From assembly GCF_050496765.1 (NCBI RefSeq), contig NZ_JBNWEO010000005.1, forward strand, positions 98,757 to 162,756: DNA of 64,000 nucleotides. The letters run 5' to 3'. Of the stretch, positions 8,441 to 17,564 are shown in pieces (within the stretch, counting starts at the first letter, position 1; each line of letters begins with the position of its first letter). The DNA is from JAEVLT01 sp050496765. GTDB taxonomy: Bacteria; Bacillota; Bacilli; Bacillales; Cytobacillaceae. A model generated the notes under the pieces. That model was not told the origin of the DNA. It did no database searches and saw only the letters and a program-made list of their open reading frames with translations. Made by a program: the position numbers and the translations under genes.

Positions 8441-9051
8441 TGGAACAGACACTGTCCCATCCGAACTCTCATAGCCATGAAGAACATGGACATGATGAAG
8501 GTTCACTAAGAATTTTTGGATTTTGGATTTTTCTGATTACCGACCTAATTTTATTTTCCGTTTTGTTTGCTACGTATGCGATATTGAAGAACCGATTTAA
8601 TGGGGGACCTACTGGTCAAGAATTATTTGAGGTTCCGATCTTTGTCGCGGAGACCTTTCTTCTTTTGACAAGCAGTTTTACAAGCGGCCTTGCCATCTCG
8701 GCTTTAAAGAAAGGACATAAGCAAAGTGTTATCGGATGGTTGATTGTTACCATTATCTTTGGATTAGGATTTATTGGTTTAGAAATAAGAGAATTTGCTA
8801 GTTTTGTGAATGAGGGTGCTACGATTTCAACGAGTGCATTTCTATCAGCTTTCTTTGTTTTGGTTGGTACGCATGGAATTCACGTATCTGCAGGCATTGT
8901 GTGGATGGCAAGTGCAACAATACAATTAATGCGAAACGGAATCAATGAAGTAACTAGCCGGAAGATTACAATCGTAAGCTTATACTGGCACTTCCTCGAT
9001 GTAGTTTGGATCTTTATCTTTACGGTAGTTTATCTGATGGGGGTGATGTAA
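8440..9051 (+). CDS. qoxC: Quinol oxidase subunit III
   Basis: 203 residues of the COX3 family with five membrane helices after a His-rich N-terminus (HPNSHSHEEHGHDEG). The motif LYWHFLDVVWIFIF near the end is the family signature. It stabilises the catalytic subunit and the proton uptake path. The start overlaps the stop of qoxB by one base, and qoxD begins one base after its stop. The His cluster before the first helix is typical of QoxC. Confidence 0.96.
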   Translation: MEQTLSHPNSHSHEEHGHDEGSLRIFGFWIFLITDLILFSVLFATYAILKNRFNGGPTGQELFEVPIFVAETFLLLTSSFTSGLAISALKKGHKQSVIGWLIVTIIFGLGFIGLEIREFASFVNEGATISTSAFLSAFFVLVGTHGIHVSAGIVWMASATIQLMRNGINEVTSRKITIVSLYWHFLDVVWIFIFTVVYLMGVM

Positions 9052-9052
9052 A

Positions 9053-9352
9053 GTGAAAGTGGAAAATAAGCAAGAACATCATTCGTTAGAAAAGTCATAT
9101 GTGACTGGATATGTGATTTCCATCTTGTTAACCATTATTCCTCTTGTACTCGTTTTAAATCATATGTTGGAAAAAGTGTACCTAATTGTTTTTATATTGG
9201 TGGCCGCTTGTTTCCAATTTGTCGTTCAAATTTATTATTTTATGCACTTAAAAGAGAACAAAAACAGGGTCTATATCATATTAGCTTTGACGGTTGGTAT
9301 TTTTATCGTGGTTACTGTTATTGGCGGGTCTGTATGGGTCATGAATTATTAA
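9053..9352 (+). CDS. qoxD: Quinol oxidase subunit IV
   Basis: 99 residues with three membrane helices, COX4_pro type, ending IGGSVWVMNY. A GTG start (GTGAAAGTGGAAAAT) follows the qoxC stop by one base, and GGGGGTGATG inside the end of qoxC serves as ribosome site. The role is assembly of the oxidase. The operon terminator comes next. Confidence 0.94.
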   Translation: MKVENKQEHHSLEKSYVTGYVISILLTIIPLVLVLNHMLEKVYLIVFILVAACFQFVVQIYYFMHLKENKNRVYIILALTVGIFIVVTVIGGSVWVMNY

Positions 9353-9365
9353 AGGTTGGAAAAAT

Positions 9366-9405
9366 AGGCAATGCGCTGGGTCGTCTCCCTCGCATTTGCC
9401 TTTTT
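9366..9405 (+). terminator. Rho-independent terminator of qoxABCD
   Basis: AGGCAATGCG pairs with CGCATTTGCCT across a loop of about 15 bases, followed by TTTTT. Confidence 0.8.
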
Positions 9406-9451
9406 AATAAAAAATAGGAAACTAGCAGAACTAGAGAGGTAGGTGTTTTAA

Positions 9452-9802
9452 ATGATCAAGCGAAGGAGATCCCTTCTTTATCTATTTTTCACTTTTATTG
9501 GTTTAATAGGGTTTCAAAATCCTGTTTTTGCTAACCATGCCGGAGCAATTGAAATTTCCAAAAATACGTATTCTGTTTTTTTATATATCATGATTGCTCT
9601 TGGAATTTTGATCATCCTTGTTGTTGTTCGAATTCAAAAGTTAACAAAGCAAGTAAAAGATTTGCTTGTTAAAGGGCAATCAGCCGAGGATTTGCGTTAT
9701 CAGCGGAAATTTTTATCAGTTGCTTCCATTATGCTCATCATCGGGTTTTTGTCTATGGGAGCTATTTACTTTTTTTTAAGGTCTGCGGCGGGCTACCATT
9801 AA
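9452..9802 (+). CDS. Small membrane protein of unknown function next to qox
   Basis: 116 residues that I do not recognise. The first 27 residues form a signal peptide (RRR, hydrophobic run, VFANHA). Two membrane helices follow, about 42-61 and 88-110, with a charged stretch rich in Lys, Gln and Glu between them, and a short tail ending AAGYH. AGAGAGGTAGG is upstream of the ATG. It stands between the qox terminator and the CtaA-like gene, so a link to oxidase biogenesis is possible but is only inferred from position. Confidence 0.75.
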   Translation: MIKRRRSLLYLFFTFIGLIGFQNPVFANHAGAIEISKNTYSVFLYIMIALGILIILVVVRIQKLTKQVKDLLVKGQSAEDLRYQRKFLSVASIMLIIGFLSMGAIYFFLRSAAGYH

Positions 9803-9881
9803 AATAACAATATTTCTTACATTACTGAAACAGTTCGGCAAGAGCATGGTAACTTTGACAAAATGATAGGATGATACGTTT

Positions 9882-10742
9882 ATGAAAAATAAGTTTTCCT
9901 TGTTTACTGTCCTTATGACAATCGTGGCACTGATTATTGGAAATTTAGTCGTTGCGACAAATTCCGGTGATGCATGTGGTTCTGATTGGCCAAAGTGTAA
10001 TGGCACGTTTTTTCCTAATATTACAAATGGTCAAATATTAGTTGAATACTCGCATCGAATTTTCACCACGCTGCTTGGATTTGTTATTCTTCTCAATGCC
10101 ATTTTTGCGTGGTTTCAGCTAAGAAAGAAAAAAACGAAATGGCTGGCAGTCTTATCTTTCTTCCTCCTGGGATTGCAGTCGATCGTGGGTGGATTAAACG
10201 TTCTCTTAGGCACACCGGTTGGATTTACCTTTTTCGATGTGACCGTTAGTCTTCTTTTGCTGATTTCAGTCATAGATCTTCATTATGCGTTAGTAAATCA
10301 AGATGGTGTGGCAGCGATCAAACAGGGGAAATCAAGCTTTTTTAAATCGGCTAATTTTATCTTGCTCTTTATAATGCTGGAGACCTTGATTGGTGCAATT
10401 TTCAAACATCCGAGATTTAGTAAACTTCTTTATGGCAATTATACTGGCGAAGTATTGATTAACAGCCGGGTGTTGGCGCAATTTCTTTACTTTGTTCATG
10501 GTTTCTTAGGGTTGGCTTTGGTGCTCACGACTGCCTATCTAATGTTCTTGGCGTTTAAAACCAATCAGTATCGATTTAGATTGTCTTTATTAGTGGCGGC
10601 CTTAGTTATTACCACGTTTTTTGGCTTTTTGACCAATGCGCTTCAATTAAGCCCGGCAGCATCTTCTTTTCATATGATTTTTACGATCATCAGTATTTCG
10701 ATTGCTGCCTCAATTTCTGCACGGGAACGGCTAAGAGTGTAA
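9882..10742 (+). CDS. ctaA: Haem A synthase-like protein (COX15/CtaA family)
   Basis: 286 residues and about eight membrane helices. The first outer loop reads SGDACGSDWPKCNG, the CtaA cysteine-pair motif, and EYSHRIFTTLLGF carries the conserved haem-ligand His in helix 2. Related positions in the second half are SSFHMIF and FVHGFLG. The family converts haem O to haem A, the cofactor of aa3 oxidases, which fits the qox operon just upstream. It has 79 bases of spacing before it and its own poor ribosome site (AGGATG). A terminator follows. Confidence 0.85.
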   Translation: MKNKFSLFTVLMTIVALIIGNLVVATNSGDACGSDWPKCNGTFFPNITNGQILVEYSHRIFTTLLGFVILLNAIFAWFQLRKKKTKWLAVLSFFLLGLQSIVGGLNVLLGTPVGFTFFDVTVSLLLLISVIDLHYALVNQDGVAAIKQGKSSFFKSANFILLFIMLETLIGAIFKHPRFSKLLYGNYTGEVLINSRVLAQFLYFVHGFLGLALVLTTAYLMFLAFKTNQYRFRLSLLVAALVITTFFGFLTNALQLSPAASSFHMIFTIISISIAASISARERLRV

Positions 10743-10775
10743 GTTGTGAATGTTTAGATTTTTTTTCAATAGGTG

Positions 10776-10805
10776 AAAGCCCCTGGTACAATCCAGGGGC
10801 TTTTC
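10776..10805. terminator. Terminator between ctaA and cadA, probably bidirectional
   Basis: GCCCCTGG (10779-10786), loop TACAAT, CCAGGGGC (10793-10800), with AA before and TTTT after. It ends ctaA transcripts and may also serve the convergent cadA. Confidence 0.8.
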
Positions 10806-10840
10806 TGTTTAGAGAATCAAACTTCTGCTAATCTATCTAT

Positions 10841-13252
10841 TTAGTTTTTAACCTGCAATACCCTCATTGCGTTTAGGACAGCAAGAAGGGTAACTCCTAC
10901 ATCAGAAAAGACTGCTTCCCACATTGTAGCGAAACCAAATGCCCCGAACAATAGTACGATACCTTTTACGCCAAGAGCAAAAACAATGTTTTGCCAGACA
11001 ATTCGACGAGTTCGTTTGGCGATGTTAATTGCTGTCGGTATTTTTGAAGGTTCATCTGTCATAATCACAATATCAGCAGCTTCAATCGCTGCATCTGAAC
11101 CTAATCCGCCCATTGCCATTCCGACATCTGCACGGGCGAGTACTGGAGTATCATTAATACCATCCCCTACGAAGATGATCTTTTCCTTTGGAAGTTTTTG
11201 GGCATCGAGCTTTTCAATTTCTTCTACTTTATTTTGTGGCAGTAACTCTGCATGGACTTCGTCAACGCCTAATTTTTGACCAACAAAATCGCCAACAGCC
11301 TGCGCATCTCCAGTTAGCATGATAGTCTTCTTGATACCGAGTCCTTTGAGCGTGCGAATGGCTGCTTCAGAATCTTCCTTAACCTGGTCAGAAATAACAA
11401 TATATCCGCCATATTGTTTATCAACAGCTACATGAACAACGGTTCCAATCTCATAAGGCATATCAAAGACAATCTTTTCTTTGCTCATAAGCTTGGCATT
11501 TCCAGCTAGAACCGTTTTGCCTGCAACTGTAACTTTGATCCCGTGCCCAGAGATTTCATTGTAGTCTTCGATCCACTCTTCATTAAGCTCTTTCCCATAT
11601 GCCTTCCGAATGGAAAGGGCAATTGGGTGGTTTGAATGGAATTCAGCAAGTGCTGCGTATTGTACTAATTCTTCGTTGGTAAATGGCTCTTTTGGTTTGA
11701 TGTTTGTGACTTCAAAAACACCTTTTGTCAAAGTCCCTGTTTTGTCAAAAACAATGTATTTGACATCATTTAATGCTTCTAAATAATTACTGCCTTTTAC
11801 AAGAATTCCCGATTTTGAAGATGCGCCAATTCCCCCAAAGAATCCTAATGGGATTGAGACCACAAGAGCGCACGGACATGAAATAACTAAAAATACAAGT
11901 GCTCGGTAAATCCATTCTGAGAAGGTAGCACCACTAATAACCAGTGGTGGAATAAACGCCAATGCCGCTGCAACAATGACAACAACTGGTGTGTAGTAAC
12001 GGGCAAACTTTGTGATGAAATTTTCCGTTGGCGCTTTCCGGCTGCTGGCATTTTGAACTAATTCAAGAATTTTTGAGACAGTGGACTCGCCGAATTCCTT
12101 GGTCACTTCAACGGTTAATACACCGTTTTTGTTAATACAGCCGCTTAACACATCGTTGCCGACTTCCACTTCACGCGGTACGGATTCACCTGTTAAAGCA
12201 GAAGTATCGACCATTGAACTGCCTTCGATCACCTTTCCATCTAATGGAATCTTTTCGCCGGGTTTAATGATAATAAAATCTCCTATTTTCACTTCTTCTG
12301 GAGATACCTTTATGACTTCCGATCCGCGCTTGACATTTGCAGAATCGGGGCGAATATCCATCAAGGCACTGATTGATTTACGCGAACGATTCACGGCAAT
12401 GCTTTGAAATAGTTCTCCGATTTGGTAGAACAGCATAACCGCTACACCTTCAGGGTATTGTTGAATGGCAAAGGCACCAACTGTTGCAAGTGCCATTAAG
12501 AAGTTCTCATCAAATACTTGCCCTCTAATTATATTTTTTATGGCGCGTAAAACAATATCTCCGCCGATTAGCAAATAGGAAATCACAAACAGCCCTAATT
12601 CCATCATTCCAGATACAGGAGCAAGGAGGCCGGCTGCGCCAAAAATAGCGCCTATCCCTAAGCGTATGACCAAATTATTTGTATCATTACTGCTATGCGC
12701 GTGACTATGCCCATGGCTATGATCATGATCGTGACCTTGATTGTCGGTATGGGTATGGCTGGCTGTTGATTCGGGAATGACCTCTACCTCCGGTTCCAGC
12801 CGTTTGATTACTTTTTTAGCCTCATCTTCAATTTGATCCAATGCTTCTGGATTGTTTGTAACCAAGACGAGCTTGTTGGAAACAAAATCAACTGTTGAGG
12901 ATTTGACACCTTCAATCTTTCCGACTCCACGTTCAATTTTTGCTGCACAGTTCGCGCAATCCAGGCCATTCAGCAGAAAACTGCGAGTAGCAGTACCTCT
13001 TTTTGAATTTGTTTTTTCCACTAGCGTAATGGCCGGCTCTAACTTTTTCACTTTTTTCTTTACTTCAGAGACAACTTCTGTTTCTTGGGTTGATTCAGTT
13101 TCTACTGTTAGCGTCTTATTGACAAAGTTTACAGAAGCTGAAGAAACGCCATCTATTTTTTTTACGCCATTTTCAATTTTCATGGCACAGTTGGCGCAGT
13201 CGAGTCCTTCAAGGATAATTTCTCGTCTGACTTTTGCAATTGATTTTCCCAT
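10841..13252 (-). CDS. cadA: Heavy-metal exporting P1B-type ATPase (Cd/Zn/Pb)
   Basis: 803 residues. Two N-terminal metal-binding HMA domains each carry GLDCANC (Cys19/22 and Cys99/102), then a His- and Asp-rich linker (HDHDHSHGHSHAHS). Next come membrane helices, the TGES actuator motif, the CPC metal site in SCPCALVVS, DKTGTLTKG with the phosphorylated Asp, the HP motif (SNHPIA) and GDGINDTPVLA. It pumps Zn, Cd or Pb out using ATP. Two HMA domains plus a His linker make it longer than the plasmid CadA. AGAGAGGAGA is upstream of the ATG. It is preceded by a promoter with a CzrA-type operator. Confidence 0.95.
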   Translation of the reverse strand: MGKSIAKVRREIILEGLDCANCAMKIENGVKKIDGVSSASVNFVNKTLTVETESTQETEVVSEVKKKVKKLEPAITLVEKTNSKRGTATRSFLLNGLDCANCAAKIERGVGKIEGVKSSTVDFVSNKLVLVTNNPEALDQIEDEAKKVIKRLEPEVEVIPESTASHTHTDNQGHDHDHSHGHSHAHSSNDTNNLVIRLGIGAIFGAAGLLAPVSGMMELGLFVISYLLIGGDIVLRAIKNIIRGQVFDENFLMALATVGAFAIQQYPEGVAVMLFYQIGELFQSIAVNRSRKSISALMDIRPDSANVKRGSEVIKVSPEEVKIGDFIIIKPGEKIPLDGKVIEGSSMVDTSALTGESVPREVEVGNDVLSGCINKNGVLTVEVTKEFGESTVSKILELVQNASSRKAPTENFITKFARYYTPVVVIVAAALAFIPPLVISGATFSEWIYRALVFLVISCPCALVVSIPLGFFGGIGASSKSGILVKGSNYLEALNDVKYIVFDKTGTLTKGVFEVTNIKPKEPFTNEELVQYAALAEFHSNHPIALSIRKAYGKELNEEWIEDYNEISGHGIKVTVAGKTVLAGNAKLMSKEKIVFDMPYEIGTVVHVAVDKQYGGYIVISDQVKEDSEAAIRTLKGLGIKKTIMLTGDAQAVGDFVGQKLGVDEVHAELLPQNKVEEIEKLDAQKLPKEKIIFVGDGINDTPVLARADVGMAMGGLGSDAAIEAADIVIMTDEPSKIPTAINIAKRTRRIVWQNIVFALGVKGIVLLFGAFGFATMWEAVFSDVGVTLLAVLNAMRVLQVKN

Positions 13253-13293
13253 GTTGATTCTCCTCTCTTTTCAAATTGGTCTATATAATTGTG

Positions 13294-13347
13294 TATATGA
13301 GCAATTACTCATATAATTATTATATGTTCATGCATCAATTTCGTCAA
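13294..13347 (-). promoter_or_regulatory. cadA promoter with ArsR/SmtB-family (CzrA-type) operator
   Basis: On the minus strand TTGACG (13347-13342), 17 bases, TATAAT (13324-13319) make a strong sigma-A promoter. Directly downstream is a perfect inverted repeat TATATGAG-N6-CTCATATA (13294-13315), the 12-2-12-like form bound by CzrA, CadC and SmtB. Binding would block transcription until Zn, Cd or Co is sensed. The likely regulator is encoded at 13993-14313. Confidence 0.85.
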
Positions 13348-13556
13348 TGAAAATAACAAATAGGTTCAAAGCAAAATATTGCAGTTTATATGTAAATGTG
13401 AGAATATTTCCATGTATTAAATATTTTCAAATTAAAACCAAATGATAATCGAAAGGTGTTGATAAAAACATAGAAGGCGAATGTCATTCTTTTTTCTGTG
13501 AATGAATAGAAAATAGGGGAGACAGCGTAGTATAAAAACAAATTGGAGGGAATTGA

Positions 13557-13799
13557 ATGTCACATCACAATGATCACCACGGACATCATGGCCATCATCA
13601 CGACGATCATCATGGGCACCATCACAGCAGCCACGGACATCATCACGATGACCATCATGAGCATCATCAAGAAAATAGCCATTTAAGCCATCATCATAGC
13701 AGTCACCACAAACATCATGGGGGATGTCTTCATGTTTTTGCTCTAATGATTGGTGGAGCAAGTTTCGTCGTATTTGCCATTTCAAAACTTTTCATCTAG
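13557..13799 (+). CDS. Histidine-rich peptide with a C-terminal membrane helix
   Basis: 80 residues, of which 31 are His. Residues 3-56 are blocks of HH or HHH separated by D, G, S, E or N. A single Cys comes at GGCLH, then a membrane helix (about 60-76, FALMIGGASFVVFAI) and SKLFI. TTGGAGGG is six bases before the ATG, so it is very likely translated. The His domain should bind Zn, Ni, Co or Cu, as Hpn-like proteins do; anchoring at the membrane suggests a metal buffer feeding or protecting the adjacent exporters. Its own family is not one I can name. It is divergent from cadA and followed by a terminator. Confidence 0.8.
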   Translation: MSHHNDHHGHHGHHHDDHHGHHHSSHGHHHDDHHEHHQENSHLSHHHSSHHKHHGGCLHVFALMIGGASFVVFAISKLFI

Positions 13800-13829
13800 C
13801 TAGAAGTTCTCATCACGCCCCATTGCGGA

Positions 13830-13860
13830 AAAGCCCACTGGGTCAATACCAGGGGGCTTT
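13830..13860 (+). terminator. Terminator of the histidine-rich gene
   Basis: AAAGCCCaCTGG, seven-base loop, CCAGgGGGCTTT. The two sides pair apart from one mismatch. Confidence 0.75.
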
Positions 13861-13992
13861 CGCTTATAGTGCGAATGGCAAAATAAACAATTGTTTGTCA
13901 TCTTACATGGGCTATTAAAGACAATTTATTTATTGTGAGTTTTCCATTAGCTGCAATGGATGATGAAGATTTAAGCGAAAGCCTTAGTAGGA

Positions 13993-14313
13993 CTAATGAT
14001 GGTTTGCATGTTCGATGGTTTGATTTAATATGCTCATGATGTGTTCATCATCATGGCGATAATAAAGTGTTGTCCCCTCCCGTCTAAATGTTACGAGTCG
14101 AAGGTTTTTTAAGAAACGCAGTTGATGTGAAACAGTTGATTGAAGCAATGAAAGACTTTCTGCGATTTCATTCACAGACCGCTCTCCTTGAAATAATAAG
14201 TAAAGTATTTTTAGCCTGGTGGGATCTGATAATGCTTTAAAGGTTTGAGAGACAATAAACAAAGTTTCTTCATCCAATTCGTTTACTTTTCTATCCTGAT
14301 GATTCTGATCCAA
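13993..14313 (-). CDS. czrA: ArsR/SmtB-family metal-sensing repressor, CzrA type
   Basis: 107 residues when started at the TTG at 14313, which has AAGGAGG eight bases upstream; the frame is open further but has no ribosome site there. FKALSDPTRLKILYLL, then the helix-turn-helix SVNEIAESLSLLQSTVSHQLRFLK and the wing LVTFRREGTTLYYRHDD. The C-terminal helix has Asp-x-His-x10-His-x2-His, exactly the alpha-5 Zn/Co site of CzrA and SmtB. It lacks the N-terminal Cys pair of CadC, so Zn or Co is the likelier signal. It should repress cadA and czcD, both of which have matching operators. Confidence 0.92.
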   Translation of the reverse strand: MDQNHQDRKVNELDEETLFIVSQTFKALSDPTRLKILYLLFQGERSVNEIAESLSLLQSTVSHQLRFLKNLRLVTFRREGTTLYYRHDDEHIMSILNQTIEHANHH

Positions 14314-14504
14314 AAAAATCGACCTCCTTATTTCATTATAACGACAATCATAAAAAACCAAAATAAAAAGCTGCGGCAAATTGATTCTAAAAAGACCATC
14401 TTAAAGGAGGTGTTGTCGAAGCAGTCAAAGAGGGTAATGAATCAGTTATAGAGAAGCTACATAATGCTATTGATAAATTTATTCGATAAATAGGGGATTA
14501 ACAA

Positions 14505-15833
14505 ATGCACATTCCGTATCAAGCTAAAAAAGTATACAAAATTGCTATGCCGGCTATAGGTGAATCCTATTTGCAAAGTTTACTTGGGGTAATAGACTCA
14601 TTCTTTATTGCTAAATTAGGATTGCTTGCAATTAACGCTGTAGGTGTTACAAATATTTATAGTATGACATATGTGGGAGTATTTACTGCTTTATCAGCTA
14701 CACTTTCAGTATTTTTATCAAGAGCCTTTGGAGCAAAGGACAAGGAAAGAAGTAAATCAGTTATTTTTCATGGTCTTTTCATCTCTATATTGGTTGGCTT
14801 GCTATTTTCTGTTGCTTCCGTTCTTTTCGCGGAACCATTGTTAGATTTAGTTGGTGCAAACGCGGAACTGAAGGATCAGGCAATCATCTATTTTAAAGTT
14901 GTTCTTGGACTAACGCCATTCGTTGCCCTATTCACCGCACAGTCTGCAACTTTTCGTGCAATAGGAGATACAAAAACCCCCCTGCGAATTGGCATTGAGA
15001 TGAATATTGTTCATGTCATTCTTGATTATGTTTTAATCTTTGGAATAGGGTTATTTCCTGGTTTTGGATTGGCTGGAGCGGCTATTGCCATGATATTGGC
15101 CAGAATATATGGATTTGTGCGTCTATTCATAAAATCACAACATATCCCGTCGATTAGTCTTAAATTAGATGATTTTACGCTAAACGGGAAATTGGCAGGT
15201 AGTATGACCAAATTTGCAGTACCTGCAACGTTAGAAAGACTATCAATGAGGCTGGGTCAAGTCGTTTATTTTGGATTAATTGTAAGAATGGGAACAGAAT
15301 CCTATGCAGCACATAATATTGCGGGTACTTTAACGACATTTGCCTCTACTGTTGGTGGTGGTTTTGCAATAGCAGCAAGCACTCTTATTGGGCAAGCTAT
15401 TGGTGAGAAAAACATGGAAGATGTAAAGGAATACCGCAAATGGAGTTATATTCAATCCGCCATTTCTATGACGGTAATAACTGCTGTTTTAGCTTTTTCA
15501 AGTCCATGGATCGGTAAACTATTTACAACCGATGGTACTGTCTTACATTTATTGATGATTGTTTTAATGATTGATATGGTATCTCAACCATTTTTGGCTT
15601 CAGTATTAGTTGATACTTCAGCTGTACAGGCGGGGGGAAATAGTACATTCCCTATGTTCGTTACAATAACCGGCATTTGGGTGGTGCGTACTTTGGGAGT
15701 TTATCTCTTCGCATGGAAACTTGGTTATGGTTTGCCGGCGGTATGGATTTCCATTGCGGCTGATAATGCTTTGCGTGCAAGCTTATTTGTTTGGTATCGA
15801 AAAAAGCGAAACATTGTAGAAGTATTAGCATAA
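14505..15833 (+). CDS. MATE-family efflux transporter
   Basis: 442 residues, 12 membrane helices, in the NorM/DinF superfamily. Typical parts are MPAIGESYLQSLLGVIDSFF at the first helix, AFGAKDKERSKS, and the second half with AAHNIAGTLTTFASTVGGGFAIAASTLIGQAIG. It exports organic cations or drugs in exchange for Na+ or H+. GGGGA precedes the ATG. It stands alone between the regulator gene and czcD, and nothing links it to metals except its place. The roughly 190 bases before it hold only an open stretch reading KGGVVEAVKEGNESVIEKL (14400-14490), perhaps the tail of a lost gene. Confidence 0.9.
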   Translation: MHIPYQAKKVYKIAMPAIGESYLQSLLGVIDSFFIAKLGLLAINAVGVTNIYSMTYVGVFTALSATLSVFLSRAFGAKDKERSKSVIFHGLFISILVGLLFSVASVLFAEPLLDLVGANAELKDQAIIYFKVVLGLTPFVALFTAQSATFRAIGDTKTPLRIGIEMNIVHVILDYVLIFGIGLFPGFGLAGAAIAMILARIYGFVRLFIKSQHIPSISLKLDDFTLNGKLAGSMTKFAVPATLERLSMRLGQVVYFGLIVRMGTESYAAHNIAGTLTTFASTVGGGFAIAASTLIGQAIGEKNMEDVKEYRKWSYIQSAISMTVITAVLAFSSPWIGKLFTTDGTVLHLLMIVLMIDMVSQPFLASVLVDTSAVQAGGNSTFPMFVTITGIWVVRTLGVYLFAWKLGYGLPAVWISIAADNALRASLFVWYRKKRNIVEVLA

Positions 15834-15858
15834 TCTTTTTTAAAGATTTAGTGTTTTA

Positions 15859-15887
15859 TTGACAATATGAATATATTATCATATATT
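15859..15887 (+). promoter_or_regulatory. czcD promoter overlapped by a CzrA-type operator
   Basis: TTGACA (15859-15864), 17 bases, TATATT (15882-15887). The spacer holds ATATGA-N8-TCATAT (15865-15884), the same half-site as in the cadA operator, so bound repressor would cover the promoter. The transcript would carry a leader of about 160 bases. That leader includes an open 28-codon stretch (15923-16009) without a ribosome site, probably not translated. Confidence 0.75.
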
Positions 15888-16051
15888 AACTTATAGATGT
15901 TTCATATGATTTATTTTTAGAAATGAATACAGAAGAAGAGGGAAAACTATTGTACAGAGTCAAATCAAATCAACAATCTTATAAGGTATTAAAAGATAAA
16001 CCAATGTAATTGATCATGTAGTCTATAATCAACCAAAAAGGAGAGGGTTTC

Positions 16052-16972
16052 ATGGTACATAATCATAGCCATAACCATAGCCATGGTCACAGCCATGCCC
16101 CAGCAAATTATGGCTTTGCCTTTGGATTTGGCATTATTTTAAACACAATCTTTATTATCGTTGAAATTACTTATGGGATCCTTGCAGATTCCCTAGCGCT
16201 TTTAGCCGATGCCGGCCATAATATCAGTGATGTGCTCGGTTTAGTGATTGCATGGATTGCTGTTTGGCTTGGGAAAAAAGCTCCATCCCAAAAAAGAACT
16301 TATGGATTCAAACGGAGTTCTATTCTAGCAGCGTTGTTCAATGCTGTATTCTTGTTAGTTGCGATTGGAGCAATTGCTTGGGAAGCGATTCAACGTTTTT
16401 CCTCTCCCCAGCCGGTTGCTGGTAAAACGGTTATTCTTGTCGCTCTAATTGGAATCCTCATCAATTCTCTTACAGCCGTGCTTTTTATGGCTGGCAGGAA
16501 AAATGATTTAAATATTCGTGGTGCCTTTTTGCATATGGCTGCAGATGCACTCGTTTCTTTAGGGGTCGTTATAGCCGGATTTATCATCCTCTGGACAGGT
16601 TGGCAATGGATTGATCCAGTCGTTAGTTTGCTTATCGTTGTCGTTATTTTCCTTGGAACGTGGGGATTACTGAAAGAGTCGATTAATTTGTCCCTTGATG
16701 CTGTTCCTGAAGGAATTGATATAACAAAAATAAAGGAATATTTAAGCAGCTTGCCAACGGTATTGGAAGTTCATGATTTACACGTGTGGGCCATGAGTAC
16801 AACAGAAAGTGCTTTGACCGTCCATTTAATTCGATCAGAAATAGAAGATAATGACCAGTTGCTGCAAAAACTGACACAAGAATTGCATGATCAATTTGCC
16901 ATTGAGCACGCCACCATTCAAATTGAAAAAGGAACATACAATTGCTCACTGCAGCCAGAAAGTACGATTTAA
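16052..16972 (+). CDS. czcD: Zinc/cobalt/cadmium exporter of the cation diffusion facilitator family
   Basis: 306 residues. The His-rich N-terminus (HNHSHNHSHGHSHA) is typical of CzcD/ZitB. Six membrane helices follow. Metal-site residues are visible as LLADAGHNISD in helix 2 and HMAADALVSLG in helix 5. The C-terminal domain has VLEVHDLHVWAMST and ends with IQIEKGTYNC. It works by metal/proton or metal/potassium exchange at the cell membrane. GGAGAGGG lies before the ATG. Expression is predicted to be zinc-induced through the operator overlapping its promoter. A terminator follows. Confidence 0.95.
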   Translation: MVHNHSHNHSHGHSHAPANYGFAFGFGIILNTIFIIVEITYGILADSLALLADAGHNISDVLGLVIAWIAVWLGKKAPSQKRTYGFKRSSILAALFNAVFLLVAIGAIAWEAIQRFSSPQPVAGKTVILVALIGILINSLTAVLFMAGRKNDLNIRGAFLHMAADALVSLGVVIAGFIILWTGWQWIDPVVSLLIVVVIFLGTWGLLKESINLSLDAVPEGIDITKIKEYLSSLPTVLEVHDLHVWAMSTTESALTVHLIRSEIEDNDQLLQKLTQELHDQFAIEHATIQIEKGTYNCSLQPESTI

Positions 16973-16980
16973 ATGTAAGA

Positions 16981-17011
16981 CAGTCATTTCTTTAGGGAAT
17001 GACTGTTTTTT
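16981..17011 (+). terminator. Terminator of czcD
   Basis: CAGTCATT (16981-16988), nine-base loop, AATGACTG (16998-17005), then six Ts. Confidence 0.85.
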
Positions 17012-17564
17012 ACGTTTTGTAAATGGGGAGTTGGCTGGATGAATTTAACGCCGAATGTATAGATAGTTGAATCGATACCTTATACTAAGTAGTCACAACA
17101 AATGAATTTTTGGACATTGGGGCGATGCGATGAATACTTTTTTCCACTATCATTCGAAACTTGCTCCCTTCCGTGCGTTTTCGGGGGAACATCTATGGTG
17201 CTACAAGAAGTCAAGACAGTTTTTTTGAAAAATTAAGGTGTATACAAGATTAATTACTTAGATATTTCTATAATACAAAGGTCTTGATCTCCTCTTCCTG
17301 TATGGAAATTGAGGGGAATAGCGCCAATTAGACATTGTCCACAGGTGGAGGACATAGTATAAGCGAAGGCGTGGGAGAAATGGTTTCCTCCTACACCCAA
17401 GATCACCCCAAAGCGCTGAAATGTTGGTAAAATTTCATCCTCTTCATAAAAGATTGGTTCGTTAGAACGAATCTTTTATGAAGAGGGCAGCAAGCGAAGC
17501 GCGGTAGGATTTTTTAAGTTTAGATATAAATATAAGACAACTTTCTTGACGAACACCGCTACTG

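Noticed and set aside
13432..13785. Minus-strand Asp/His-rich ORF
   Set aside because: It is the antisense of the His-rich gene (CAY codons give RTG on the other strand) and has no ribosome site.
14400..14490. Small gene before the MATE transporter
   Set aside because: The open stretch has no start codon with proper spacing to the AAAGGAGG; at best it is a gene tail.
15923..16009. 28-codon leader gene of czcD
   Set aside because: ATG and stop are present but no ribosome site, and the sequence is not recognisable.
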